From Larix kaempferi (lineage: Eukaryota > Streptophyta > Pinopsida > Pinales > Pinaceae), in NCBI GenBank assembly GCA_027924585.1, contig BSBM01000140.1, positions 8,419,001-8,483,000 on the forward strand: a DNA stretch of 64,000 nucleotides. Direction: 5' to 3'. Positions 1 to 12,290 of the stretch are shown piece by piece. The stretch's first letter is position 1; every line of letters starts with the position of its first letter. Under the pieces are notes generated by a model, which saw nothing but the letters and a program-made list of their open reading frames with translations, searched no databases and was not told where the DNA came from. A program made the translations under genes and the position numbers.

Positions 1-276
1 AAAAATATAAAATTTTATTAAAAAATAATGAATATCAAATAAAATAATATTTCTACAATGCACAATTAAATTTGGAAAATGTAAATAACCAATCTTAGAT
101 GAGTGCCTTTTATTTATGATTATTTTCATAAACTATAATATATTATGTTTGTCCTAAATATATGATATAACAAAACATTATTCATTTACCAATAATAAAT
201 AACAAATGCATAATATGCATAATTATTAAATTTCAAAATAATAAATTTAGCAATCTAAATTGTACATTATTTATTT
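1..276. other. AT-rich non-coding flank
   Basis: Very AT-rich sequence with no ORF of note on either strand and no recognisable element end. I see nothing functional in it. Confidence 0.6.
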
Positions 277-531
277 GTATTTATTTTTTATTTTTTAAAC
301 ATGTCAAGGTTTTATTAGTGTGGTTGCTTTCTAAGAAATTATTCCCGTAGTCATGCTAAGGGTATTTATTTTTTATTTTTTAAACATGTCAAGGTTTTAT
401 TAGTGTGGTTGCTTTCTAAGAAATTATTCCCGTAGTCATGCTAAGGGTATTTATTTTTTATTTTTTAAACATGTCAAGGTTTTATTAGTGTAGTTGCTTT
501 CTAAGAAATTATTCCCGTAGTCATGCTAAGG
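277..531. repeat. Tandem repeat, 3 x 85 bp
   Basis: Three head-to-tail copies begin at 277, 362 and 447, each starting with the same gtatttattttt stretch and ending cgtagtcatgctaag. The copies are almost identical; the third has tagttg where the others have tggttg. No coding function is visible. Confidence 0.95.
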
Positions 532-825
532 GTTGTTGTGGCCAAGCTAATCCTGAAACTTGGTGGGGAGCTATGTTAAGGATTGGTGTGGCTCAAGTCG
601 GGTCAGATCCTTGGGTGATCTAGACCACAAACTAGTCTCAAGAGTCACAAACACAATAACAAACATTTTTTTAATTAAAAAACATAAAATATATTAATTT
701 TTTAATTATAAAAAATGTTAAATGCTTTTAAGAACCATTAAAAATGTACACACTTTCACATATAAATATTAAAAACTATGCTATTATAACATAACCTGTT
801 TCTGTAATTATAAACATTATTATCA
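532..825. other. Non-coding sequence left of copia C
   Basis: No ORF or RNA gene is visible. The last five bases (tatca, 821-825) abut the copia C LTR and may be its target-site copy, but the other side of that element is lost, so this cannot be confirmed. Confidence 0.5.
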
Positions 826-1510
826 TGTCAAATCAGATCGCATGGTGATCGTGTAGATTGAACAAACACTCTCACTGAAATTGCTAGTCTAGAATTGCAA
901 AGAACACTGAAAATTGACAATGATTTAGTATGCAAAATATTGAACTGCATTGCATAAAGCTACATCAGCCAACCCTGAACAATTAAGTGGCTGCAAATAT
1001 ATAATGTTACATCAAAAATTTGAATTTCCTTGGAGGCAATCGAAAATCTCACAAAAACAAGCTTACTAAACTAGCTAAAACCCCCAGGTAGAAACATCTA
1101 ACTCCAAATCAACCATAAAGCTCACGAATTGTCCAAAATGATTTTGGAATGTGATGTAGGATGAAATTAGAAAAATATGATGCCTTTTGGAGAGAAAAAG
1201 AGGAAGGATGGGTTAGCCATAAAAGCAAGCAGTTGCCAAAACCTCTAGAGTGCCTAGCTTTTTCCTTATCCACTCAAAAGCAGAAAAAGCAATAAAAGTA
1301 GTGCAAAAGGAGTAAGTGTGCCTTTTCCACTCAAAAGAGCCAGAAAAGTAGGCAGTTTACTCATGAGTGCACTCAAGTGGATGAGGATGACAAGAGGTGG
1401 GCCCGGGAAGGCAATATGTGGCCAATAACTTAGTAAAACCACCTAGGGAAGTAATAAAATGAAATATAACTTATATCCTAAGTATGAGAGTGTGTTTTAA
1501 TGCTTTAACA
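826..1510 (-). repeat. 3' LTR of copia C (685 bp)
   Basis: Starts TG and ends CA (plus strand tgtcaaat ... tttaaca). The plus-strand sequence just beyond it, ccccccttta at 1511-1520, is the complement of a polypurine tract, as expected beside the 3' LTR of a minus-strand element. Its first 255 bp match 15807-16061. Confidence 0.88.
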
Positions 1511-1557
1511 CCCCCCTTTAAGCCTAATTGTATGTGACAAAAATTAGAAAACTTAGG

Positions 1558-4022
1558 TGTCACGTCTCCAATCCCTCGGTGTCCTTCAGAGGCGATGGGA
1601 GAACACCTGGTCCATTTTTTTTCTTCCAATCCCTCCATTTTACACACTGCCACAATGGTAATCGATTTGCAATCCATCATTCCACAATACGTAATCTGCA
1701 TTGTGGGCTCAGAAACACGGACGCCCAATCGACGACTCCTGCAAAAACCATTCTGCATTCCGCAATCCGCATTGCGTGATTCAGAAATGCAAAAGTCCAA
1801 GTCTACGTCCCCGAAAATTTCCCTTCGGACTTCCGCAATCCGCAATCTGCAATCTGTATTGCGGGATTTGGAAATGCAAACACCCAATCCATGACGCCGG
1901 CAAACACCCTTCTGCATTCCGCAATCCACATTCCACATGCGGAACTCAAAAAGCGGAAACCTTCTTCCGCACCCGGGGAAAAATTTGCCTTCTGACTTCC
2001 GCAATCTGCAATCCAATTTGTGGATGTGGAAAGGCGTAAGTCCATCATGGCGATACCATGGAAATATCCCTTCTGACTTCCGCAATCCGCAATTCACATT
2101 GTGGATGTGGGATTGAGGAAACACATCACCTGCAACTGCAAACTTCTTAGGCTTATAGCTTCATCATCCTTAAGCCAAATGAGGCAAGTATGGTACCGTT
2201 GGAAAGATCTTGGATAGCTCTATCCACTGGTGTGATCTCCTACCATAGTTGAGGTACTCAACCTTGTCATTTTATCAACTGAATTATGGTCTATAACCTC
2301 ATCAATATTCCTTCAGACTACTACAAGGAACTCTACCTTCCTTCTACCATCACTTCTTATCCTCCCCTGATCCACATAGAGGTCATGAAACACCACAGGG
2401 ATATCTAGTTCTTTCCCCCTATCCAGGTGAAGTCAAGCAGTCCTTCTAAAGGTTAATGCAATGCATAACAAACACATATACATATACTGAATTAAAGCAA
2501 TCAATACTTCTATATCCTGCAAGGTTAGCATTACATTAAACTCATGCAAGAAATGATGCATTCACACAGTAACTCAAGCTTATACATAACCTTCGTACTA
2601 TTCAATTTCATACAATCATTCATTCAAATAAATTGAATCCTAACAACTAGTAATAACACATGAAATATCATCATGAACACTTATCTTTGAATTCAAGTTG
2701 TCCAAGCAACTAGCTAAGTGAGAGAAACCTTCCACCCAACCTTAGGTCTCTGTCCAACCTATACTCTTTCAGCTGAGAGAACACCCCCGAGCTGGACTGT
2801 GTATCCACTAAGGAGGGATAATTTACCTCTCTCACAATCAAAGTTCCATCACAATGCTAAGCCAACCTAGAGTTATGTTTATCAAGCATTCCAGGGAAAC
2901 ATACTCATGCTAAGCCAACCTATAGTTGAGTTTATCAAGCATACAAGGTAAACAAGGAGGGTAATACTAAGCCAGTGAGCTCAACTACAGCGCTGCAGGA
3001 ATCTCAAGGCAGTCATCATTCATGGCACCCAGATTACCTACCACACCCAACACAAGGAAGGCCCCCTTATCTGTTACACAGTCCCTCAGGGCCCCTTCCC
3101 TCTAGTGCTATTCAAGGTGGGCATAGAAAGGTCCATCAGTTGTGTCCTATGAGATCTCAGCCTTCACCGGGTTTATCAAGCAGATCCAACCGTAGGTAGA
3201 CCTTATACTTTCTTATTCAAACTGGGCACATCTTAGGGATGTGGCCTAACTCGGTCCGACAACTCGGTCCTCTACAACCAAATTCAATTATTCTCATGGT
3301 TCATTTAGCTTATCACGCTATGTAATTCATCATAGGGTTTGATTTCATGGATTCCCAAACAAATGAGGATTACACGCAGGGTTTCTATGGGAATTTGACT
3401 CTGTAATTTCAACTTACACATAAATCATGATTTTTCCTTCCTTGCTTCACAGTTTTCTCTACCATGCATAATGAATGAATGCCTCCCCCCAGTTTTGGTT
3501 CAACAACACAGTAGTCATTAGGGCCTACGAATTCCAAGGTGGTTAAGTGTCTTACGGGACAAGTAAACACAGTCCATACCCTTCCATACAGATTCGCAGG
3601 GTATGCTCCATACTCAATCGACCTCATGAACATGGCTTCTCAATCACCCTCTCACAACAACATTAATGTCATCATGGAGATCAAATGAGTTCCCAAATCG
3701 ACATGTGGTAGCATGGGTTCCAATCCCACAACCCCCTCACCTCTCCCTAGTGGATGCACATGACCCCTTCTCATTAGTTTCCTCCTTAGCTAGCTTCTTG
3801 GTGTTTTTATTGCAATATTTAATAATTACATCATTTATAGTATTTCATGGCTTAACAACACATGAATAATCAAACTATCAAATACTTGCCTCTTCAATTA
3901 ACCTTAAAAATCCACTAGTAGGACCTTGGCCTTGAGATCCACACTAGGGAAACACACATTGCATTTACACAATATTTACATTGAGCCAATAAACCCTAAG
4001 GGGTCAAAATGGGGACATTACA
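1558..4022 (-). repeat. 3' LTR of the chromovirus (2,465 bp)
   Basis: Runs from tgtcacgtc to gggacattaca and aligns along its length with 8929-11345. At 1735-2115 it carries a dense run of short motifs of the type gcaat-N4-attgc. No gene is present; the antisense ORF over the motif run is a by-product of the repeats. Confidence 0.92.
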
Positions 4023-4040
4023 ATTCCCTCCCCCTTAGAA
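4023..4040 (-). other. Polypurine tract of the chromovirus
   Basis: Read on the minus strand this is taagggggagggaat, directly before the LTR start TGTAATG. This is the expected primer for plus-strand DNA synthesis at a 3' LTR. Confidence 0.8.
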
Positions 4041-5475
4041 TAACACCGTCCTCGGTGTTCTCAAAACTAAAAAAAAATGGGAATGCCTCTTTCATGGAAT
4101 CCTCTAGCTCCCATGTAGCCTCTTCGAGACTAAGGTGCTTCCATTACACCTTCACATGTCTGATGGCTCTGTTCTGGAGCAAAGTGACCTTCCTGTCGAG
4201 GATGTGCACAGGCTTCACTTGGAACTCTCCCTCGGGTTCCACATGTATCACATGCCAATCAATTATATGATTAGGATCATGTACATATTTATGAAGCAAA
4301 GAGACATGGAAAAAATTATGAGCTCTCATGTTAGCAGGAAATGGAATCCTATATGCAGCTAGACCTTTCCTATCAAGGACTTCAAATGGCCCACAATATC
4401 TTGGTGCCAACTTGGCACAACTCACCAAATTCAAGGAACTTTTCCTTTCCTTCACTCTCAAGTAAACATGGTCTCGAATCTGAAACTCCTTATGCACCCT
4501 TTTCAAATTGGCATAAATCCTCCGTCTGTCCTAAGCTGCCTTCAAATTTCTGCCTAATTTTAACAATTTCGTCTTCCATCTCCTTGATCATTTATGGTCC
4601 AAGCACTACTATGTTCACTAGACTATCCCAACTCACTAGAGTTTTGCATCCTCTTCCATACAATACCTCAAAAGGACTCATCTTCAATGATGCTCGATGT
4701 CCATTGTTGTATGCAAATTCCACTAAGTGTAGGTAGTCTTCCCACTTGGATAGTTTGTCCATAACATACATACTCAACATGTCTTCAAGAATCTGATTTA
4801 CTCTCTCTAACTGACCATCTATTTGAGGATGATATGTTGTACTAAACCTCAGCTTAGTTCCCAATTCCTAAAACAATCCCTTCCAAAAGTTGGAAGTGAA
4901 CTTTGTATCACGGCCTGAAATTATCGCCTTGGGAAATCCATGCAACCTGAATATCTCCTCCATGAAGATATCTACAATGTCATTTGTCTTATGAGTGGAC
5001 TTGACTTGAATGAAGTGAGCTACCTTTGATAGCTTGTCCACCACTACCATGATTGAATCATGCTTCTTGATTGTCATTGGAAAACCTGATATGAAATCCA
5101 TAGAAATCACTTCCCACTTCCATTTTGGATGTTGATGCGGATGTTCTTCCTTGACTTTCCGACACTTTTGACACCTAGGAATGTACTATTCTATGTCCTT
5201 CTTCATCCCATGCCAAAAGTACTTCTTTCTTGCTGTTTTTATAGTCTTCTAATATCCTAGGTGTCCTAAATATGGCATTTGATGTATCTCATCCATCACT
5301 AACTTCTTCAATTCTGCACAATTTGGAATGTACAATCGGGTACCCTAATAAATGAGAACATCACCTTCACCAATATGATATCCTGCACATGTCTCATACA
5401 CACTTCCTTGCTGCAATTTCTCTTTGATCTAAAGGCAAGCTTCATCACTAGCTTGAGCTTTAAGGAATCTTTCCT
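4041..5475 (-). pseudogene. Chromovirus integrase with chromodomain-like tail (degraded)
   Basis: Encodes, in broken frames, a retroviral-type integrase that would insert element DNA. The zinc-binding region near 5150-5290 includes CQKC. The core at 4868-5110 begins MDFISGFP and includes a SGRDTKF segment where a catalytic aspartate is expected; the third acidic region (DGQLERVNQ) is at 4592-4864. The C-terminal part at 4144-4506 ends in RHVKV then TAA, followed in the same frame by WKHLSLEEATWELED, which resembles a plant chromovirus chromodomain. At least three frame breaks separate the pieces, so no functional protein can be made. Confidence 0.85.
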
Positions 5476-6800
5476 TCAAATCTGATTCACACTTACTGCT
5501 GCAATATGAAATCTTCTGCTAAGTGCATCTGCAACCTTATTCTCCTTACCTTTGACATGCTTAATTTCCAAGTCAAATTCACAGAGAAACTCCATCCACC
5601 TAGTTTTCCTAGCATTCATATTTGGCTGTTCAAACAAATATTTTAAGCTCATATGATCTGTTCTGAGCTCAAATCTTCTTCCCAAGAGATAATGTCTCCA
5701 TCTCTTGAGAGCATGCACTATGGTTGTTAGCTCTAAATCATGGGTGGCATAGTTCTTTTCATGTTTCTTCAACTTTCTTGACTCATAGCATATCACAAAC
5801 CCTTCTTGCATGAGTACTCCACCGAGCCCTTCCATTCAAGCATCCGTGTACACTACAAAATATTTATTTGGATCTGCAATCTTCAAAACAGGAGCACTGG
5901 TGAGCAATCTCTTCAGCTGCTGAAAAATTCTTTCACACTTTTCAAACCATATAAATTTGATGTTCTTCCTTTGCAAGGAAGTGATTGTATGAGCTATCTC
6001 GGAGAAGCCTTCAATGAACCTTCTGTAGTAGCCTGGAAGACCCATAAAAGATCTAACATGTTCAACATTTCTTGAATTAGGCCAATCCATTATGGCTTCA
6101 ATCTTCTCTGGATCCACTGTAATACCTTCTTCTGAAATGACATGCCCTAAATACTGCACCTTCTTTTGATAGAATCCACACTTGCTTAACTTTGCATACA
6201 ACTAGTGTTCTCTAAGGACTTGCAACACCATCCTTATATTCTCTTCATGCTCTTCCTCATTCCTTGAATAAACAAGAATGCCATCTAAGAACATAATTAC
6301 AAACTTATCCAAGTATTTGCTGAAGACACTATTCATGAAGCACATGAATGTAGCAGGTGCATTGGTGAGACCAAATGGCACCATAGTGAACTCATAATGG
6401 CCATATCTAGTTCTGAAAGTTGTCTTGTGAATGTCTTCTTCCTTTATCCTCACTTGATGGTAGTCAGACCTCAAGTCAATCTTGGAAAACACCCTAGCTT
6501 CCTTCATCTGATCAAACAAGTCATCAATCCTTGGAAATGGGTACTTGTTCTTGATTGTCACCTTATTTAGCTGCCTGTAATCTATACACAATCTCAAGGT
6601 CCCATCCTTCTTCTTGAAAAATAACACAGGTGCACCCCTAGGAGATACACTCGGACTGATATATTCTTTGTCCATTAATTATTGCAGCTGCATCTTTAAC
6701 TCTATCAATTCTGGTGCGCTAATCCTGTAAGGAGATTTGGAAATTGGTGCTACTCCTAGAACATGATTAATGGAAAAATCAATACCTCTCTTGGGTGGAA
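5476..6800 (-). pseudogene. Chromovirus reverse transcriptase and RNase H (degraded)
   Basis: RT (6202-6675, then 5836-6201) shows [22 protein letters not shown] and [13 protein letters not shown], typical of Ty3/gypsy RT. The catalytic box reads [10 protein letters not shown], so the second aspartate of the usual xDD is glycine. RNase H (5476-5835) includes [13 protein letters not shown] and ends VADALSRR. A stop near 6200 splits RT and another at 5835/5836 separates the YTDA segment from RNase H. The polymerase would be inactive even without the stops. Confidence 0.88.
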
Positions 6801-6857
6801 GTCCTAGCACTTCATCAGGGAACACATATTGGAATTATTATAACAGCTAAAAGTCTT

Positions 6858-7565
6858 CTATCCTTGGTCCCTTGTGCTCCAACGAATCTGATATGTGAAT
6901 TGCATACAATTGAAAACCTTTCTTGTAAAACTTTTGCAACTACAGGGATGAAACCTCAAGTTTACTGAAACTTGCTTGGGAATTCCTCTTACTAACCTTG
7001 GTCTTCCCTCTTCATCAAGGAATTCAAGTACCTTCTCATAGCAGTCAATCTTGGCTCTGTGTCTCTCCAACCAGTCCATACCTATTAGGGCATCATAAGT
7101 TCCTAATGGTAGAACATTTAAATTTGCTTGTGTGAGGATTCCATTCAACTCTATGGGGCACTCCACCACTACTTCACTCACTTTTCTCTTGGTTCCTGTG
7201 GCTAATTGAACTAACCAAGAATTACTATGCTTTACTTTACCAAGAGAAAAACCTTCAAATATCTTAGGAGACACATAGCTATGAGTAGATCTTGGATCAA
7301 TTAAAATAGAAATAGATTGCTTAGCAATCTTACCTTCAACTTCTACCACTGTTGATTGATGATCTGCTTGATGATCATCCAATGCTGCATAGATTCTAGG
7401 TGCCACCCTTGACATATCTTCCACTGTAGTGGCTTCTTCCAAGATATGCAATCTCCTAGGATTCTCTCTCCGATGTGGACAATCTCTAATCCTATGGTTT
7501 CCTCCACATCCCCAACACTGAAGTGGTCCCTTTGATGTTTTTTCTACTGCTACTGCTGGCTTCAA
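6858..7565 (-). pseudogene. Chromovirus zinc knuckle and aspartic protease (degraded)
   Basis: A 235-codon open frame. The N-terminal part carries a gag zinc knuckle, CWGCGGNHRIRDC, one residue shorter between the second Cys and the His than the usual CX2CX4HX4C. The protease follows: the active-site segment reads LIDPRSTHSYVS, where D-S/T-G is expected, so the catalytic motif is lost. Further down, DALIGMDWLERHRAKIDC is a standard retropepsin C-terminal segment. It would cleave Gag-Pol in an intact element. Confidence 0.85.
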
Positions 7566-8700
7566 TCCACTTGCTTCTTGCTATCCCTATGGAAAATTTC
7601 TGGGCTGATTTTTGAATGGTGGCTTGAATCCACTTTTCCTTGGTTCAAACTTTCCCCTGTGATTTCCTTTCCATGCTGGTTGATATTCTGACTTCCCTTT
7701 GCTCTGCTCATAGCAATGCATGGCCATTCTAATGGCTTCATCTAGGCTTGGTGGATTGACAAACTGAATACTATCTTTGAAATTTTGGTGTATACTACCA
7801 AGGAAACCGTTGGATTTTTACTCTTTCATCCCTGATGTAGTCTACATACCTCAACAATTCTAAAAAATTATGGACATGCTATTCCATGGAGTTCTGTCCC
7901 AACTTGAGTTCATTGAACTCTTTCCTCTTGCTATCATAATACCTAGTTGATAGGTATTTTTCCTTGAAGTACCTTTGGAAACACTCCCAACTAATCCTCC
8001 TTTCAATGATCTTCTTCACTTGCATGAGGTGTTCCCACCAAATTGAAGCTCTTCCATTCAGATTGTAAATGTAAACTATGTATTTTTCATTCCCTGAGTA
8101 GTCATGCATTCTGAAGTACTTCTTCATTCCAAGAAGCCATGTCTCAGCCTCTTAACTAGTGTTACCTTCTCGCTCAAATGTGGGAGGTCTTGCCTTCCTA
8201 AATTCTCTCTGTGGGACCCCTCTAAATTTCCTTCTTCTCTCACTTATGCTGGAAGTATTCCTTGGGATTCTTTGGGAATCCCCAGAGTCATCTGACCTGC
8301 TGGAAAGAGATCCTGAGGAGGGTGTCCTGTGCCTTCTTCTCACAGAACTCCTTCTAGGGTTTGTAGGCATCTTCCTAGAATGGCCTCTAGATTGGCTACT
8401 TGCATCTCTTTCTTCTCTTCCCACACTACTTGGGTTGGACCTAAGGTTTATCCTATGGTGCATGTCAATAAGGCTAAGAAAAATGGCAGCATTGAGCTAG
8501 TGCTGCTCTTCCTGTGCCTTCATCATTTTCTCATTGAATCTCACCATGGTTTCAACCAAGTTCTGGGGAGTCATGTGCTCCCTTCTTCCATTGGACTCTG
8601 TTTCAGTATGTGCTTCTTGCACATTCTCACCCAACACATCTTCCTCATGCTCATAAGGATGCTCATAAAGATCCTGGGAATCGTTTATGGTCACCATTTA
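7566..8700 (-). pseudogene. Chromovirus gag (degraded)
   Basis: Capsid-like coding remnants in several frames. 8497-8697 has an acidic N-terminal segment, 8152-8463 an Arg/Ser-rich stretch ending in ARPPTFEREG, and 7879-8127 a retrotransposon gag core (LNGRASIWWEHL, FKEKYLSTRYYDSKRKEF). The pieces are in plausible order but frames and stops separate them. Codons between 7566 and 7878 continue gag in broken form. Confidence 0.75.
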
Positions 8701-8913
8701 TTGCTTTCATGCTGTACGATTCAACCACTACTGCTGCAATCACTATGCATGATGGAAACGCTTATTAGAAATCATAAGAATGCATAGAAACATAAAACAT
8801 CCATACAATCTTAGAATCATTCATAGGATAATCAATAAATAAGATATTTTTGTTAAAACAGTGCCATGGGCACTTCTCTGCTTGGCCCAAGTAGCCCCAG
8901 TGCTGTAAATTGA

Positions 8914-8925
8914 GCTCTGATGCCA
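8914..8925 (-). other. Primer-binding site of the chromovirus
   Basis: Minus-strand TGGCATCAGAGC, 11 of 12 matches to the initiator-Met tRNA complement TGGTATCAGAGC, lying 3 bp inside the right LTR. Confidence 0.85.
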
Positions 8926-8928
8926 CTC

Positions 8929-11345
8929 TGTCACGTCCCCAATCCATCGGTGTCCTTTAGAGGCGATGGGAGACCACCTAGTCCAATTTTTTTCTTCCAA
9001 TACCTCCATTTTACACACTGTCACAATGGTCATCGATCCGCAATCCGCATTGCGGGATCAAAAACGTGGACGCCCAATCCACGACTCCGACAAACACCCT
9101 TCTGCATTGCAGGATTCAAAAATGTGGAAGTCCAAGTCTACGTCCCGTAAAATTTCCCTTCCGACTTCTGCAATCTGTAATCCGCAATCCGCAATACTTA
9201 TTGCGGGATTTGGAAACAAGGACCCCCAATCCACGACTCTAGAAAAGACCCTTCTGCATTCTGCATGCGGAACTTGGAAAGAGGAAACCTTCTTTCGCAC
9301 TTGGGGAAAAATTTGCCTTCCGACTCCCGCAATCCTCAATCCACTTTGCGGATGCAAAAAGGCATAAGTCCATCACGTCGATCCCATGGAAATCTCCCTT
9401 CCGACTTCCGCAATTCGCAATCCACATTGCAGATGTGGGACTGCGGAACCACATTACCTGCAATTGCAAACTTCCCAGGATTATAACTTCATCATCCTTA
9501 AGCCAAATGGTGCAAGTCTAGTATCGTTGGAAAGATCTTGGCGAGATCTATCCATTGGTGTGATTTACTACCATAGTTGAGTTTCTCAACCTTGTAATTT
9601 TCTCAACTGAAGTATGGTCTATAACCTCATCAATATGCCTTCAGCCTCCTACAAGGATCTCTATTTTCCTTCTGCCATGACTTCTTCTCCTCCCCTGATC
9701 CATAGAGAGTTCATGAAACACCACAGGTATATCTTATTATTTCCCCCCCTGTCTAGGTGAAGCCAAGCAGTCCTTCTAAAGGTGAATGCAATGCATAACA
9801 AACACATACATATATTGAACTAAAACAATCAATACTTCTACAACCTGCAAGGTTAGCATTACATTAAACTCATGCAAGCAATGAAGCATTCACACAATAA
9901 ATCATCCTCATACTCAGGCTTATACATAACCTTCATTATATTCAATTTCATACAATCATTCATTCAAATAAATTGAATCATAACAACTAGGCATAACATA
10001 TGAAATATCATCATTGAACATCATCATGAACACTTTCTTTGAATTCAAGCTGTCCAAGCAATTGGCTAAGTGAGAGCAACGTTCCACCCAACCTTAGTTC
10101 TCTGTCCAACCTATACTCTTTCAACTGAGAGACCACTCCCGATCTAGGTTGTGTATCCACTAAGGAGGGATAACTAATCTCTCTCACAGTCAAAGTTCCA
10201 TCCCAATGCTAAGCCAACCTACATTTGGTTTTATCAAGCATTCCAGGGAAACATACTCATGCTAAGCCAACCTACAGTTGGGTTTATCAAGCATACAAGG
10301 TAAATAGGGAGAGTACTACTAAGCCAGTGACATCAACCACAGAGCTGTAGGCATCTCAAGACACTCAACATTCATGGCACCCATATTACCTACCACACCC
10401 AACATAAGGAAGGCCCCCTTCCCTCCATTGCTATTCAGGGTGGGAATAGAAAGGTCCATCTGATGTGTCCTATGAGATCTCAATCTTCATCGGGTTTATC
10501 AAGAAGATCCAAACCTAGGTCGACCTTATACTTTGTTATTCAAACTGGGCTCATCTTCGGGTTGTGGCCTAACTCGGTTCCGCAACTTGGTCCTTTGCAA
10601 CTGGATTCAAGTATTCTCATGGTTCACTGAGCTTCTCATGCTCCGTAATTCATCATAGGGTTTGTTTTCATGGATTCCCAAACAGATGAGGCTTACACGC
10701 AGGTTTCCTATGGGAATTCGAATCTGTAATTTTTGCTTACACAGAAATCATGATTTTTCCTTCCTTGCTTCATGGCTTGCTCTTCCATGCATGATGAATG
10801 AATTCCTCCCCTGAGTTTTGGGTAAAAAACAGAGTAGTCATTGGGGTATGTGAATTCCCAGGTGGTTAAGTGTCTTACGGGACAAGTAAACACAGGCCAT
10901 ACCCTACCATATGGATTCAGAGAGCATTCTCCATACTCAGTCGGCCTCACGAAAAGGGATTCTAAACCACCCTCTTAAAACAACATTAACACTAGCATGT
11001 AGATCAAATGAGTTCCCAAATCGACATGTGGCATCATGGGTTCCAATCCCACAACCCGCTCCCCTCTCCCTAGCTGATACACACGGCCCCTTCTCATTGG
11101 TTGCCTCCTTAGCCAGCTTCTTAGTGTTTTTATTGCAATATTTAATAATTACATCATTTACATTATTTCATGGCTTAACAACACATGAATAATCAAACTG
11201 TCAAATACTTCCCTCTGCAATTAACCTTAAACATCTACTAGTGGGGCCTTGGACTTAAGCTCCACACTAGGGAAACACAGATTGCATTTACACAATATTT
11301 ACATTGAGCCAATAAACCATAAGGGGTCAAAATGGGGACATTACA
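8929..11345 (-). repeat. 5' LTR of the chromovirus (2,417 bp)
   Basis: Direct repeat of 1558-4022 with the same termini. It contains the same GCAAT/ATTGC motif run (about 9035-9440) and the same later segments. It would carry the promoter on the minus strand. Confidence 0.92.
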
Positions 11346-11350
11346 TTAGG

Positions 11351-12290
11351 GCCCATCAACAAAGGCTTGGTCACCCTTTACATATCATTGTCCAAAAACC
11401 GAGGAAAACAGGGAAAACCTCATGGGACAAAAACCTCCCTCAAAATGGACAAGAACAAAAAAATTGAAACTTGATCTTCAAGCATCCTTCACCTCATGCT
11501 CAACCACTCCAAGCAACAACTTAATATGGATGGAAGTATTCTTTGTGAATTATTTAGTGGATATGTCAACAATTTTCTCAGTAGTGGGGCAATATTGAAA
11601 AATAATCAATCTCTCGTGCACTAGAATCTAGATGTAGTGCATGCGTATTTCAATATGCTTGGTTCTTTGTCGATGTATTGGAGTAGTGGATATATTTATA
11701 TCACTTTGATTATCAACCCAAAGAATACTTGGAGTGCTAAAGTCAATCCCGAACTCACCAAGAATTCCTTGCAACCAGATGCACTGAGTAGTTTCATTCA
11801 CCACTCCACGGTACTCTACCTCTGTAGAAGAGAGTGAAATTCCACTTTGTTTTTTAATGGACCAGCATATATGGCCTTCACCAAGCATGAATGCAAACTT
11901 GTAAGTGGACCTCCGGTCTGTTCCATCTCCAACCCAATCTGAGTTAGAAAATCCAACTGGATCCAAAGAGGAATTGTAAACATAGTGGATCCCATGTGTC
12001 TTGGTGCCTTGCACAAAGTGCAAAATCCTTTTTGTAGCCCTCCAATGGAGCTCATTTGGATGATCCATATACTTTTCAACATGACTTACTGCATATGCCA
12101 AATCTGGTCGGGGGTGATTCAAGTACAATAGACTTCCAACTAGTTGTGTGTAGAGGACGTTATTCACCAAGGGTGTAGAATCCCCTTCTTCTAGCATGAC
12201 TCCTGAAAGGAATAGAGTCTTTGCAGCCTTACAATATGCCATATTATTGAACCTATTTAGTAGGTCACAAGCATATATAGACAAATATAC
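11351..12290 (-). pseudogene. Copia C RNase H and 3' untranslated end (degraded)
   Basis: The 218-codon frame 11628-12284 gives the end of copia pol: GSLLYLNHPRPDLAYAV, DSDWVGD-type RNase H core (here NSDWVGDGTDRRST), SLSSTEVEYRGV and KHIEIRMHYI. A stop follows, and beyond it (to about 11540) lies a further readable tail with stops. 11351-11540 is non-coding and joins to the stub at 1511-1557 once the chromovirus is removed. Confidence 0.85.

Larger units (their letters stand above)
1558..11345 (-). mobile_element. Ty3/gypsy chromovirus (Tekay/Del-like), minus strand, 9,788 bp
   Basis: Complete element structure with degraded genes. Direct LTRs lie at 1558-4022 and 8929-11345, both TG..CA, flanked by the exact 5-bp target duplication TTAGG (1553-1557 and 11346-11350). 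The internal region has a purine tract beside the left LTR and an initiator-Met-like primer-binding site beside the right LTR. Minus-strand order is gag with zinc knuckle, protease, RT, RNase H, integrase and a C-terminal chromodomain-like segment, which is chromovirus order. The long LTRs and the chromodomain segment suggest the Tekay/Del lineage (inference). The LTRs differ by many substitutions and indels, so the insertion is not recent. Confidence 0.92.

Noticed and set aside
1471-2124. 217-codon minus-strand ORF
   Set aside because: It spans the copia/chromovirus junction and the GCAAT-motif run of the LTR; repeated short motifs keep the frame open. The matching part of the other LTR has only shorter frames.
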